Shown here in pieces: positions 55,161 to 64,000 of a stretch of 64,000 nucleotides of DNA. Within the stretch, counting starts at the first letter, position 1; every line of letters begins with the position of its first letter. The stretch covers positions 11,731,279 to 11,795,278 of the forward strand of contig OZ025273.1 of assembly GCA_964019165.1 (NCBI GenBank), read 5' to 3'. The DNA is from Mastigias papua. Its lineage: Eukaryota; Cnidaria; Scyphozoa; Rhizostomeae; Mastigiidae. The translations under genes and the position numbers were made by a program. The notes beneath the pieces are model-generated. The model made no database searches and had not been told where the DNA came from. It saw only the letters and a program-made list of their open reading frames with translations.

Positions 55161-55425
55161 TCCTGAAATTAGCACCTATTCACCATTGTTTACAAATGAG
55201 TTCATTTTCTCACTTGGACTCTTCTAGTAAACAATGATGAATAGGTGCTAATTGGCTAATCACGAGGCCAAATAGACGAATTATTCATCATATCACGTGT
55301 ATCTGTACCTGGCTATATATTTCAGTTCACCTTTCTATCGCTAACCAACGATTCATACTCTAACGAGTGTCCGACGAAAACAGCTTTCTATATCCTAAAA
55401 GAATGTTCCCACCTGTTTGTGCTAT
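55161..55425 (+). repeat. Penelope-like 3' end with fold-back and hammerhead-like remnant
   Basis: 55168-55192 and 55228-55252 are inverted repeats matching at 24 of 25 bases. The sequence after them matches the terminal parts at 4.2-4.4 kb and 15.8-15.9 kb (GGTGCTAATTGGCTAATCA, CATATCACGTGT-like, CGAGTGTCCGACGAAAA). The hammerhead-like part (55354-55394) has CTAACGA for CTGACGA, and the second stem I arm is lost. Confidence 0.65.
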
Positions 55426-55579
55426 AGTAGATACAGATTTAAAAACTCCCCATTGGTACAACGAGTGCCAGTAAAGTGATAGAGGTGAAAGTTTTTAATT
55501 GCTTGGTGATATCAAGAATGAACACCATATGGCAGACTATATGGTTATTGTTGGAGAAACAGAACAAGATCATGATGAA

Positions 55580-56730
55580 CCATATATTATACGGTGTACC
55601 GCAAGGATCAATACTAGGACAACTGTTATTTCTAGTTTATATTAATGACTTAAGATACACTACTAGAAAGTCACTCGTAAACCATTTTGCGGATGATACA
55701 AATCTCGTTGTATCCAATAGAAGCCTGAAAACTCTTAGAAAGACAATGAATAAAGAATTAGACTCTCTCCTTGACTGACTTTGTGCAAATAGACTTTCAC
55801 TTAATGTTGCCAAGACGGAATTTCTTCTATTTAATAAAAAGTCGAAAGAAAGCAAAACCTTTTTACTTCCACTCTCCGTTTAAATAACAAAATTCTACAC
55901 GAATCCCATTATGTTAAATACTTAGGCATTCTTATTGATAACAAACTAAATTGGAAATCGCACTTAAATGAACTCATGAAAACATTAAGTAGAGCCATCG
56001 GCCTACTAAGTAAAATCAGACATTTTGTGACTGATTCAACTCTGTGAAACACCTTTACCACAGCCTTTTCAGTCACATATTACGTATGGATGCATTTTAT
56101 GGAGTAGTGCTACTGATGTCCAACTTGATCGGATTCGTAAACTACAAAAACGGGGTATAAGAACAATCACTTTCTCTAGATACAACGACCACACATCGGA
56201 GCACTTTAGAAACTTGAAAATCTTGAAGTTGGGTGATATTCTCAGCCAGCCTGCAACAATTACTCTTTATGCACTGCTTGGATAAGAATCGACTGCCAAC
56301 CGGCTTAAACTGGCTTTTTCAGAGAACTGAAAATATGCATAATCGACTTACTCGTCTTTCATTGGCTAGAGGACTTCATCAACAAATATTCAATACATCT
56401 ACCTATGGGCTAAGTGCCCTACGTTACACTGGCACTAAAGCGCTTTATTCTCTAAGCAATGACGCTCTACTGAATAATGTAACCAATAAAAAACACCTTA
56501 AGCGCCTATTTTCAGATCAGGCGCTTGAGTGTTGCTAAATAACTTTGCATCAACAATTATCTACCATTAAAATGCAGCACCCTTCCTCTGCAGCAGTTAC
56601 ACTAAATGATTAGCTACCATGTTAACTACATTGGAATTGGCCTTACCGGCCTGGTGGGGGTCTATGAATTAGCTCTGCTATAAGATCCCTTCCCAACCAT
56701 CTAGGAAAAATGTTGTCGTCTCGCTCTATT
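55580..56730 (+). pseudogene. LINE copy B of an inverted pair
   Basis: The plus strand reads YGVPQGSILGQLLFLVYIND, NHFADDTNLVVSNRSLKTLR, then in other frames LNWKSHLNELMKTL, and finally RLPTGLNWLFQRTENMHNRL, LSALRYTGTKAL and HLKRLFSDQALECC. It matches copy A (39.85-40.99 kb, minus) closely. It is 5'-truncated just before the GVPQGS block and has several frameshifts. Gypsy integrase sequence follows on its 3' side. Confidence 0.85.
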
Positions 56731-56882
56731 AGTTAGTTATAAATTCGAATTGTAATGCTCTGTCTTGTAATGTCTTGTTGGTTTAGGAATAAACTTCGTT
56801 TGCTTTTATTGCTATGCTCTTATGGTGTTAAATCATGACTTTCTTGCTAACGCATTAAAGCAAAAGGCCACACTGTTGCCCC

Positions 56883-57640
56883 CCCCCCCCTTGGAACGTT
56901 CACTACCCAATATGCCGGCTTTTATCACATTCATCTAGATATCGTCATTTCTCTTCCACCAGCACAAGGTTACCACTATGTTCTCACCTAAGTCGATCGT
57001 TATGCCAGACGCCATTCTCATTTTTGGTATTACTTCTGAAAATATCGCTCCCACTTTTGTTAGTCATTGGATATCTACCTTTGGTGTCCCGTGCATTGTT
57101 ATAAATGACCGCGGTACACAATTTGAATCATCCCTCTTCACGGCCTTTACAAATCTTCCAGGAACAAAATGGATACGTACAACTGCATACCACCCATGTG
57201 TCAATGGACTGATTGAGCGTTTCCACAGTCAATTGAAAGCCTGTCTCAAAGCCTCCTTCGACTCCTCCAAGTGGAGAGAACTTCTCCCTCTCATTCTTCT
57301 CAGTCTTCGTACAACACTCAAGCATAATCTACAATGCACTTCTGCTCAGCTTGTTTATGGAACCATTTGTTGTTTACGGGGACAATTCTCTCTTCCCTCT
57401 CCTGAAACCATGCCACTAGACCCTACACTCTATGCAGATCTTTTATCATCCTAAATGCGTCTGTTTAGGCCAGTTCCTCCACGCCCACAATCTCCACCAT
57501 CACAAGTACCACCCAATCTTTCTACATGCACTCATGTGTTTGTTCGTCACGATGCCATCCGCAAACCTCTCGATCCACCTTACGATGGACCTTACCAACT
57601 TATTTGTCACCATTCGATGTGATATCAATAACGTTAGTAA
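56883..57640 (+). pseudogene. Gypsy integrase core and GPY/F region
   Basis: The plus strand begins PLGTFTTQYAGFYHIHLDIV, the start of the integrase core (the first catalytic Asp in HLDIV). The core continues with SHWISTFGVPCIVINDRGTQ (second Asp) and RTTAYHPCVNGLIERFHSQL (with the catalytic Glu). Then, in another frame, THVFVRHDAIRKPLDPPYDG and PYQL, the GPY/F region. It starts just where the fragment at 42.27-42.69 kb stops, apart from about 30 residues. Two frameshifts and one stop are visible. Confidence 0.8.
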
Positions 57641-59120
57641 ATCTCCACTTTTGGCTGTCTTTAATTTAGGATTTCACATATCAATCTCAAACAATAACCC
57701 ATCGAAAGCTAGCCTCAACCTTATTCGTTTTTATTTCCATGACATAATGTTATATTTAGAGTATGCAATCATATGCTCATATGTCTACAGAAAAATATTC
57801 TTTGGGAGGATCATTACCTTTGAGTATTCCAATCTGTGAGACAGTAACTGTACCATTGGGACAAAGGTCCAACGATATCTATTGAAATTTTAATGGTATT
57901 AATGAAAAGTTGAGTTGAATAAGTGATTAATATTTCTCATGTTCTTTTATACAATTAGTTATGAAATCTTGAAATACTACAATGCATAGCTGTGTAACAA
58001 AAATTGAAATGTACAATAACACATGCCTATGTTTGCAGAAAAACTTAGGGATTTGCAAAGTCAATAACTAACCAATATGGTCAGTGAGGATAATGTCAAC
58101 TGCCAGCTTGGCAAATGACACATGAAGTAATAGCAATTACCATTTTTTATGAAATTCAAGCTAGTTTTAATGCCACCAAGATGATCTGTTTCTTTAACAT
58201 TAAGTCTTATTGAAGAACTTGAAATCTCAACTGGTACTAAAGCATGCAGAAACAGAACAATGTCAAGTTAAAATGTTCCTTAAGGTCACGTTTCACGAGT
58301 ACGATATGCAAAGAAATTGTATAAATGAAGATATATGCTAATGCTACAAAGTGCTGACACTGCAGTACCTTTAATATAGGTAGCCTGGAATAATTTATAC
58401 ATTAAATGAAATCCTCCCTTGTCTTTTTAACTGAATTATTTTTCTATAGAATGCTTACCCTCCAACTCACCACAACTGTCTATATATTGCAACTTACATT
58501 TCATCTGCAGGAGTAAATTCTGTTGTTTCAGTGTCAACAATTCTCTTCGTAATTCATCTGCCTGCCTGGGAAACCTTCAGTATTACCCATTAGCATGAAA
58601 ATGACTCTTCAAATATACATATACCTCATATCAATTTTAGATGAAAATGTGGCGCATGTTGCTCAGGAAAGATTTTTTGTATAAAAATGAAGTTAAATAT
58701 GGTTGTCTAATTCCTTGCTCTCATCTTTCGTGCAGCTTTGCAAATTTAGAAAATAGCTCTTCAATGAAAGTTTCAAAATGCAGTTCGAGCTTGTCACCAT
58801 TAGCGAGCTCTTTCCGGTAACTTTTCTTTGGACCATTGAAACTTTTTCATTCAATACCTTCTCTATCATGGCCTCCTCCTAAAATCCTCAAATCTAAATT
58901 CATGCAATGTCATCTTTCTTAGCTAAAAGTGGTCTATGGTACCATTTGTCAGAGCTTTTGTAATAATTATATTCCCCTAGGGAGACATAGAGGCAAGATA
59001 ACAGTAAAGCTATATCCAAGTATACAAGCCTTTTCTGGCATTCATCAGTCTTTCTTCGTAGATTCTTCGTAGATATCTGGTCTCGTTCCTGGTTAAATGT
59101 AGACAATGTTTTCCATTACG
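57641..59120. other. Intergenic, nothing recognised
   Basis: AT-rich sequence without a recognisable coding region or shared repeat. Confidence 0.4.
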
Positions 59121-59124
59121 ATAG

Positions 59125-59540
59125 GAACATTATGACCTATAAAGTTATGAATAAGCTTTGCCCAGAAAACTTTTTCAACAAATTCCTCCCAAGATATTCG
59201 GTTTCGAAAAATAATACACGGCACTGTCGAGATCTGCAGATACGGAGATATCGGACTAAATTTGCAAAAACGGGTTTCATTACTCAGCCCTGAAGGCGTG
59301 GAATGATATACCTGTTGAACTACGTGAGTTACCTACCCTAAATAGCTTCAAAAAACAACTGAAAACATATTTGAAGGGCTAGACTCAGAAGTTAAAACAC
59401 GACTACCTGGAAGATCAGCGCTCATTTATAGGGTAAAGGTTTTATTTCGCTACGATATGTAATAATGATTTAGTTAGCTGAAGGTGTACTTCGTGTTAAA
59501 ACAAAAATATTATTATGTTACTATTATTATTATGATTAAA
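59125..59540 (+). pseudogene. LINE C-terminus and 3' end (YKVMNKL family)
   Basis: The plus strand reads MTYKVMNKLCPENFFNKFLP, NNTRHCRDLQIRRYRT, FHYSALKAWNDIPVELRELP and TLNSFKKQLKTYLKG, the end of a LINE ORF2, intact over about 85 codons to its stop at 59380-59382. A TTA/ATT simple tail lies at 59.50-59.54 kb. It is the better of the two copies of this family in the window (other at 32.0-32.3 kb). Confidence 0.7.
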
Positions 59541-59599
59541 CCGGTCTACGTCGATGACGTTGGAAATGCGCGATGGCATAAGCTAAACTTGTTCTATAA

Positions 59600-62075
59600 C
59601 TGCAGCTGTGAGAATTGTAGACTACGCAAGTTGTGATTTAGGCCACTGTGGGCACAGCGATGTGTCATAAATCCAAGATGGACCACTATACCAAAACGGT
59701 GAATTCTGTAGTGACTATGCAGAGCAACCACGAGAAACGAGATCTGCGGGATTTTCCTGTCAGGGGGTGTGACCCCAGATCGAAGAATCGAAAAGCTTAT
59801 TGGTAGAGTCAACTTTATTCTGGACAAATTGCTTCAATTTACGAGTCGAAGAAAGCCAAGACAAGGCAATTTCGGAATCAGTCCAGAGGCAAACGCGTAC
59901 GTCGGGAAAATCCTTATGAATTATGTCAAAAGTGCTTTCACAAAATTGAGCACCTAAAAGCATAGCACTTAATTCAAGTTGTGGAATCGTTATGCTTTGT
60001 TTGTTGCGTGGAGCTAACTTCGATTTTGAGCCGACGAGAATTGATCTTGTGCCCTGAGAAAGGTATGCAACGGCTCCGATAACTAATTTGCTCGCATCCG
60101 TGAAACCGTGAAGATACACCGGTTCGTCCGGGGTAAAGTTTATCCAAAGTAAGAACTGAAAGCGGAAAGATGCGCTTAGATTCTTTTCGATGTTTTTCCA
60201 AACGTTAATTTTGGCTGTGGGCAATGGCTGGTCCCACACGAGTTTCTCTTCCCATAGTTCGGCGATAAAAAGGTGAGCAACGACGGTTACTGGCAAAACT
60301 AATCCAATAGGATCGAATAGCTGACTAGCGGTACTTACAAGTTTACGTTTGGTGAAAGAATATGCGGGGGAATCGAAGTGTTCTTCTAGAATTGAAATAG
60401 TATCTTTGAACGTATCCCATAGTAAACCGAGTAGCGAAATTTTATCTGAATCACTACCTCCGTTATGCGAGCGTATAAACTCTTGTAATGAGGCTGAGTT
60501 CATGCACCATTGACGTAAAACAAAATGACCTTCCTGAATTACTTCGCGCGCTTTTTTCAAAATAGGTTATTGCTGTAACGTCGCATTGAACATCGGATAG
60601 GAGGTTGTCTAAGTACAATTTCTGCGATAAATCAACCGCAGTAGGATCGCTGTACTTTTGTAGATGTTCGAGTAAAACTGCACCTAGTGTCATCGGACTG
60701 CTTGTATGACAAAAACAATGGTTGTATACGTATAAAAACAGATGTCCTTCGAGGGATCGTTAGCCTTATACCATAGAAAGCAAACGTATAGGCAGTCTTC
60801 TTCTTTTAGATTTATGTTGAGAAAGGCCCGTTGAATATCGGCTACGAAAGCATATTTCGGAAAACGAAAACGAACCAGAATTTCTACGAGGTTGTTTAGA
60901 AGAAAAGGACCAGTGTAAAGGCAATCGTTTAGACCAATGTGGCCAGAATTGCCAGCAAAAACAATGCGAAGAGGGGTAGTTCCGGAGTCCTTAAGGACAA
61001 AAATGTGGGGTAAGTAATGACAACTCTCTTCAGGTCATGGCTGTGGTAATTCATGTACTTCTTCGATACACCCCTGAGCTAAGTGTTCAGCCATAATGTT
61101 ACAAAAGGCTTGCAGAAGACCAAGCTTATTGAGGCGAGAAGTAACTTGAGCTTAGCGCTGTTTACAGAGATTCAAGTTCGAAGGCAGAGGTGGGTGATCA
61201 GTTTTCAAAGGCAGAGGTGCATAATACGACCCATCACGAAATTCAATTTATTGTTGATACGAATATAGAAATTCATTCAATTTCGTGACTGTAGGTGGTT
61301 CAGGAACAAATTGACTTTGGAAAAAGCGTTCCACTTGAATAAACAACGAAGAATTACTTAGCAAATTGCCAAAGGAAATGTTGTAATCAACTGAGCAATT
61401 GTTCACATTCGTGAATGGCAAATCAATCGTAGGTGTTGACATTTCGTGAACAGGGATCGATTTTTTTTTGACGATATTGATAGCTTTGGTAAGGGACCGG
61501 ATAATACGCGTCCGAATCTAGACCCCTGAATAATCGGTCCTGAGTGCGGATCAGAAATGTTGCCAAGAAAACGAAAAGCGGCATCGGCTCCTAAAAGAAT
61601 ATCTACAACGAAGGAGCGATCTGAGTAATCGTTAGCTAAGTAGAAATCGTAAATAGGGGGTCTGACTTTATGTCTGATGAATAACGTTGGTTCATTGGCT
61701 TGACTATTTCATCTGTTACTAAAAAGGCAACGTGTTCGATTCCTGTGGGAGTTTCCAACCCGATTTTGGTGACCCCATAGATCTTTTCAGTTACTGAGCC
61801 TCCAAAACTACAAACAGAGAATATTTCGTATGATGTAGGACTGATATTCAAGGCAGGGGCAAATGCAGCGCGAGTATAACTACGTTGCGAACCTTCGTCA
61901 AAAAAGATTCGGGCTGTGAGCTTCCTTTCGGCGGAAATTGCGACAGTTTTCGCGGTTTTCAATAATATTGCTTTGGCGTTACTACAATAGTCATTACTGT
62001 CTACAAAAATATCTGCTGAACATGGCAAAGGGGCGCAATTGGCAATTGTTGGCTGTGGTGACGTTAATGGCATGG
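59600..62075 (-). pseudogene. Second BEL/Pao-type remnant (Pao-like): protease, RT, RNase H
   Basis: On the minus strand, from high to low: protease TARIFFDEGSQRSYTRAAF (62073-61636), RT fingers TTPLRIVFAGNSGHIGLND and motif A YAFVADIQRAFL (about 61.0-60.75 kb), the LYLDNLLS catalytic-box region (60.6 kb), then RT end and RNase H (60560-59760) with FDPIGLVLPVTVVAHLF, YLHGFTDASKLVIGAV, IPQLELSAMLLGAQ and CLWTDSEIALSWL. Past a stop the frame continues ENPADLVSRG (59.72 kb). No integrase or LTR is left. It differs strongly from the BEL at 20-26 kb, so it is a separate lineage. Confidence 0.85.
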
Positions 62076-62084
62076 GTGTGACAT

Positions 62085-62389
62085 TAGTGAGTTTACTCTT
62101 AAGTGCCTAATTGCCGTCCCCCCCAGCTAATTAATTTCTAAAAAATTTTCCAACCCTCCTCGCTCTTATTAGGACCCCCCCCCCCCGGCAATTACTTTTG
62201 ACATATTTTGCCTTGCCACTTCAGTATTACAATTTTTAACAATTATCGTCCTTTAGAACGGAAAACACTATAAAGATGTGTCTTCAAAGGCGGAGACATT
62301 TCTAAGTATAGCGCAATATCAGTCAGTTTGACGTGTTCTGAAACCATTTAGTACACATGATAATCGGTCTGATGCAGTTATTCTAATAC
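62085..62389. other. Probable 5' end of the DDE transposon
   Basis: Two poly-C tracts are each next to an oppositely oriented CTAATTGCC or GGCAATTA word (about 62107 and 62189). Such subterminal motifs resemble transposase-binding sites and lie 200-280 bases upstream of the transposase ATG. The second transposon end is outside the window. Confidence 0.4.
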
Positions 62390-64000
62390 ATGATGGAAGA
62401 CAACAGTGAGTCAAACAGAAGAAACTTTGTTCGTCAGTTAGACAAGTATACGTTGGCAGAGAAGCAAAAGCTCGGGGAATGTGTTGAGATGTGTAAGAAA
62501 GAGTACGATGCTCAGGTGGCATTGTTAAAGGGAAAGACTCGATACGATGCCAAACGTAAAAAGTTTGTTGTTCAGACACCAAAACAGAGCTTCCTCGCCA
62601 AAGCAGTACGTACCGTCTACTCAGATCTAGCTGATGCAAAACATAACGATTCAAGTTTAGAAAAGGCCCTGAAGTTAGCCAAGCGGTGCCATGAGAAGTA
62701 CTTAGCAAAAGATTTCTCTTCATCAGATGATTTTTCCAAGGCAAAAATATTTCGAGAAACTGGGGCTGGAAGGAAACCACAAGCAGTCGAAGTACGCCAA
62801 GCCTTATTTCAGAGGTTTATAGGCATACGAGGAGTGCTGAAAGGTCGGTTACCAAAAAATTTACTGAAAATGCAAGCTGAATCTTTGTATAACAATTGGT
62901 TAACGCAACAAGTAATACCTGCACCTGAATCTGACAAATTAAAATTCAGCAACAAATGGGTAAAGGGGTGGTTGGAGGAATACAATGTAAGCCTCAAGAA
63001 GCCTAATAAGAGATTTGCTATTGCAAAAGAAGATCGGTTGGAACGACTGCAAGGTTATTTGAAAAACATTTGGACTGTTCGGAAATATTTTATGGACACG
63101 TACGAGGTAGATCCTCCCATTATTAATGCTGACCAGATGCCACTCCATCGTAATGAAAGCGCCGGCCAGAGAACCCTGTCATTCAAATCTGAAAGCACTT
63201 ACGTTAAGGAAAACTACATGCTTTCAAGAGAAAGAATAACCTGTTTCACTCAGCTTTGCAGTGATCCTCAAGTTGAGATGCTTCCCGAATTTGTGTTTAA
63301 GGGCAAAGGGACTTGTACCCAACTTCAAGCTCCAGAAGGAGTTAACTTTCAATGGGCACCTAAGGGCTCATATCATCTGGAACAAATGCTGCAAATGGTG
63401 AATTCACTGCCAAACCGATTTAATATGTTCACGCAAAAGGGATTTGCAATTTATGTCCTTGATGATTATTCTGTACATCTTATGCCTGAAATACGGGAAG
63501 CATTATTCAAGAAAGGCTATATCTTGGTGATTATAGGTGGTGGCATCACTGGTGACATTCAAATCAATGACACCCATTGTCATGCCCATCTGAAAGCTTA
63601 CTACCGGGAGGAAGAAATGAAGCTAGTGCTCGAACAGTTGCAAGGAAACCCGAATAAAATTCCTTCTCCATCTCGAAACGAAATTATGGCTATGCTTATT
63701 AGGTCATGGAAAAAGTTGGATATTAATGTTGGAAAAGCATTCAAATCGCTATTTGTAACAAATGCGTTAGATGGGAGTGAAGATTATCTTGTATCAGACC
63801 AGCTATTTTCTCTGATTGGTCCTGAAATGGTACGATTTCGGAGTCAGCTCGTAAAGGAAAGACCCATCAAAACAGTGCGAGAACTTTTGCGTAGATTGAT
63901 CCCTCCTAAAGGTGTTCACAGAAGCACAAATATTGAGGGCATAGAATTACTGGATTGCGAAGGAGAAGAACTTGATACAGTAGAAGATATCGATACCGCC
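62390..64000 (+). CDS. DDE_1-type (pogo/Tigger-related) transposase, open to the window edge
   Basis: 537 codons stay open from ATG (two tandem ATGs, 62390 and 62393) to the last base, so the C-terminus is cut by the window. The first 110 residues are charged and helical. GAGRKPQAVEVRQALFQRFI to KFSNKWVKGWLEEYNVSLKK is a CENP-B/HTH-like DNA-binding region, followed by PNKRF. The catalytic core shows PPIINADQMPLHRNES (first Asp), FAIYVLDDYSVHLMPEIREA (second Asp) and GDIQINDTHCHAHLKAYY (third Asp). A NALDGSEDYLV block is typical of pogo/Tigger tails. The usual PPxxTSxLQPLD before the third Asp reads GGGITGDIQIND, so this is a divergent subgroup. No stop or shift was found. Confidence 0.88.
   Translation, partial: MMEDNSESNRRNFVRQLDKYTLAEKQKLGECVEMCKKEYDAQVALLKGKTRYDAKRKKFVVQTPKQSFLAKAVRTVYSDLADAKHNDSSLEKALKLAKRCHEKYLAKDFSSSDDFSKAKIFRETGAGRKPQAVEVRQALFQRFIGIRGVLKGRLPKNLLKMQAESLYNNWLTQQVIPAPESDKLKFSNKWVKGWLEEYNVSLKKPNKRFAIAKEDRLERLQGYLKNIWTVRKYFMDTYEVDPPIINADQMPLHRNESAGQRTLSFKSESTYVKENYMLSRERITCFTQLCSDPQVEMLPEFVFKGKGTCTQLQAPEGVNFQWAPKGSYHLEQMLQMVNSLPNRFNMFTQKGFAIYVLDDYSVHLMPEIREALFKKGYILVIIGGGITGDIQINDTHCHAHLKAYYREEEMKLVLEQLQGNPNKIPSPSRNEIMAMLIRSWKKLDINVGKAFKSLFVTNALDGSEDYLVSDQLFSLIGPEMVRFRSQLVKERPIKTVRELLRRLIPPKGVHRSTNIEGIELLDCEGEELDTVEDIDTA

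Noticed and set aside
62319..62780. 153-codon minus-strand frame
   Set aside because: It is antisense to the DDE transposase, which has clear catalytic blocks on the plus strand.

Overview
This is eukaryotic, intron-bearing, AT-rich DNA from an invertebrate animal. It holds one recognisable host-type gene (a G-protein alpha-s) in a dense, nested layer of transposable elements. The mixture of L2/CR1-like LINEs, Penelope-like elements with GIY-YIG and hammerhead-like motifs, BEL/Pao and Ty3/Gypsy elements, a Helitron and pogo/Tigger-type DNA transposons fits a cnidarian or similar early-branching metazoan. That assignment is an inference, not something the sequence proves. I recognised no CRISPR array, prokaryotic operon, rRNA or convincing tRNA.

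0-10 kb: decayed LINE pieces, then a LINE interrupted by one in-frame stop (1.9-3.8 kb, minus), a Penelope-like end (4.2-4.6 kb), and an internally deleted Ty3/Gypsy element (5.35-9.6 kb, minus) with a candidate 3' LTR, polypurine tract and decayed gag-pro-pol. 10-19 kb: LINE fragments, two opposed Penelope-like copies (14.8-15.6 kb plus; 15.8-17.0 kb minus, the latter ending in a hammerhead-ribozyme-like motif), a 16-bp-arm palindrome and a LINE with endonuclease and RT parts.

19.3-29.3 kb is a readable nest. A pogo/Tigger-type deletion derivative was hit by a BEL/Pao retrotransposon (19707-28237, minus, 353-bp LTRs, 5-bp GCATC duplication). The BEL 5' LTR was itself hit by a truncated LINE (about 26201-26667) and by a 1.3-kb miniature LTR retrotransposon with nearly identical 149-bp LTRs (26836-28155, TCTTT duplication). 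Subtracting both insertions restores exactly 353 bp. A second MITE follows at 28780-29280.

29-46 kb: LINE remnants, a TTTACACGAG-ended element, a small transposon-linked ORF, an uninterrupted alpha-s gene (36025-37179), a LINE/Gypsy pair (39.85-42.7 kb, minus) and another LINE (44.5-46.0 kb). 47.8-52.5 kb: a Helitron Rep-helicase gene with an intact frame across one GT-AG intron, followed by two minisatellites. 55.2-57.6 kb: a Penelope-like end, then an inverted copy of the 40-kb LINE joined to the missing part of the Gypsy integrase. This suggests an inversion of the Helitron-bearing segment between the two LINE copies. 59.1-62.1 kb: a LINE 3' end and a second, Pao-like BEL remnant. 62.39 kb to the window edge: a long open DDE transposase.

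Apart from the alpha-s gene nothing here looks like host metabolism. The Helitron and the DDE element are the most intact autonomous elements; most of the rest is broken.
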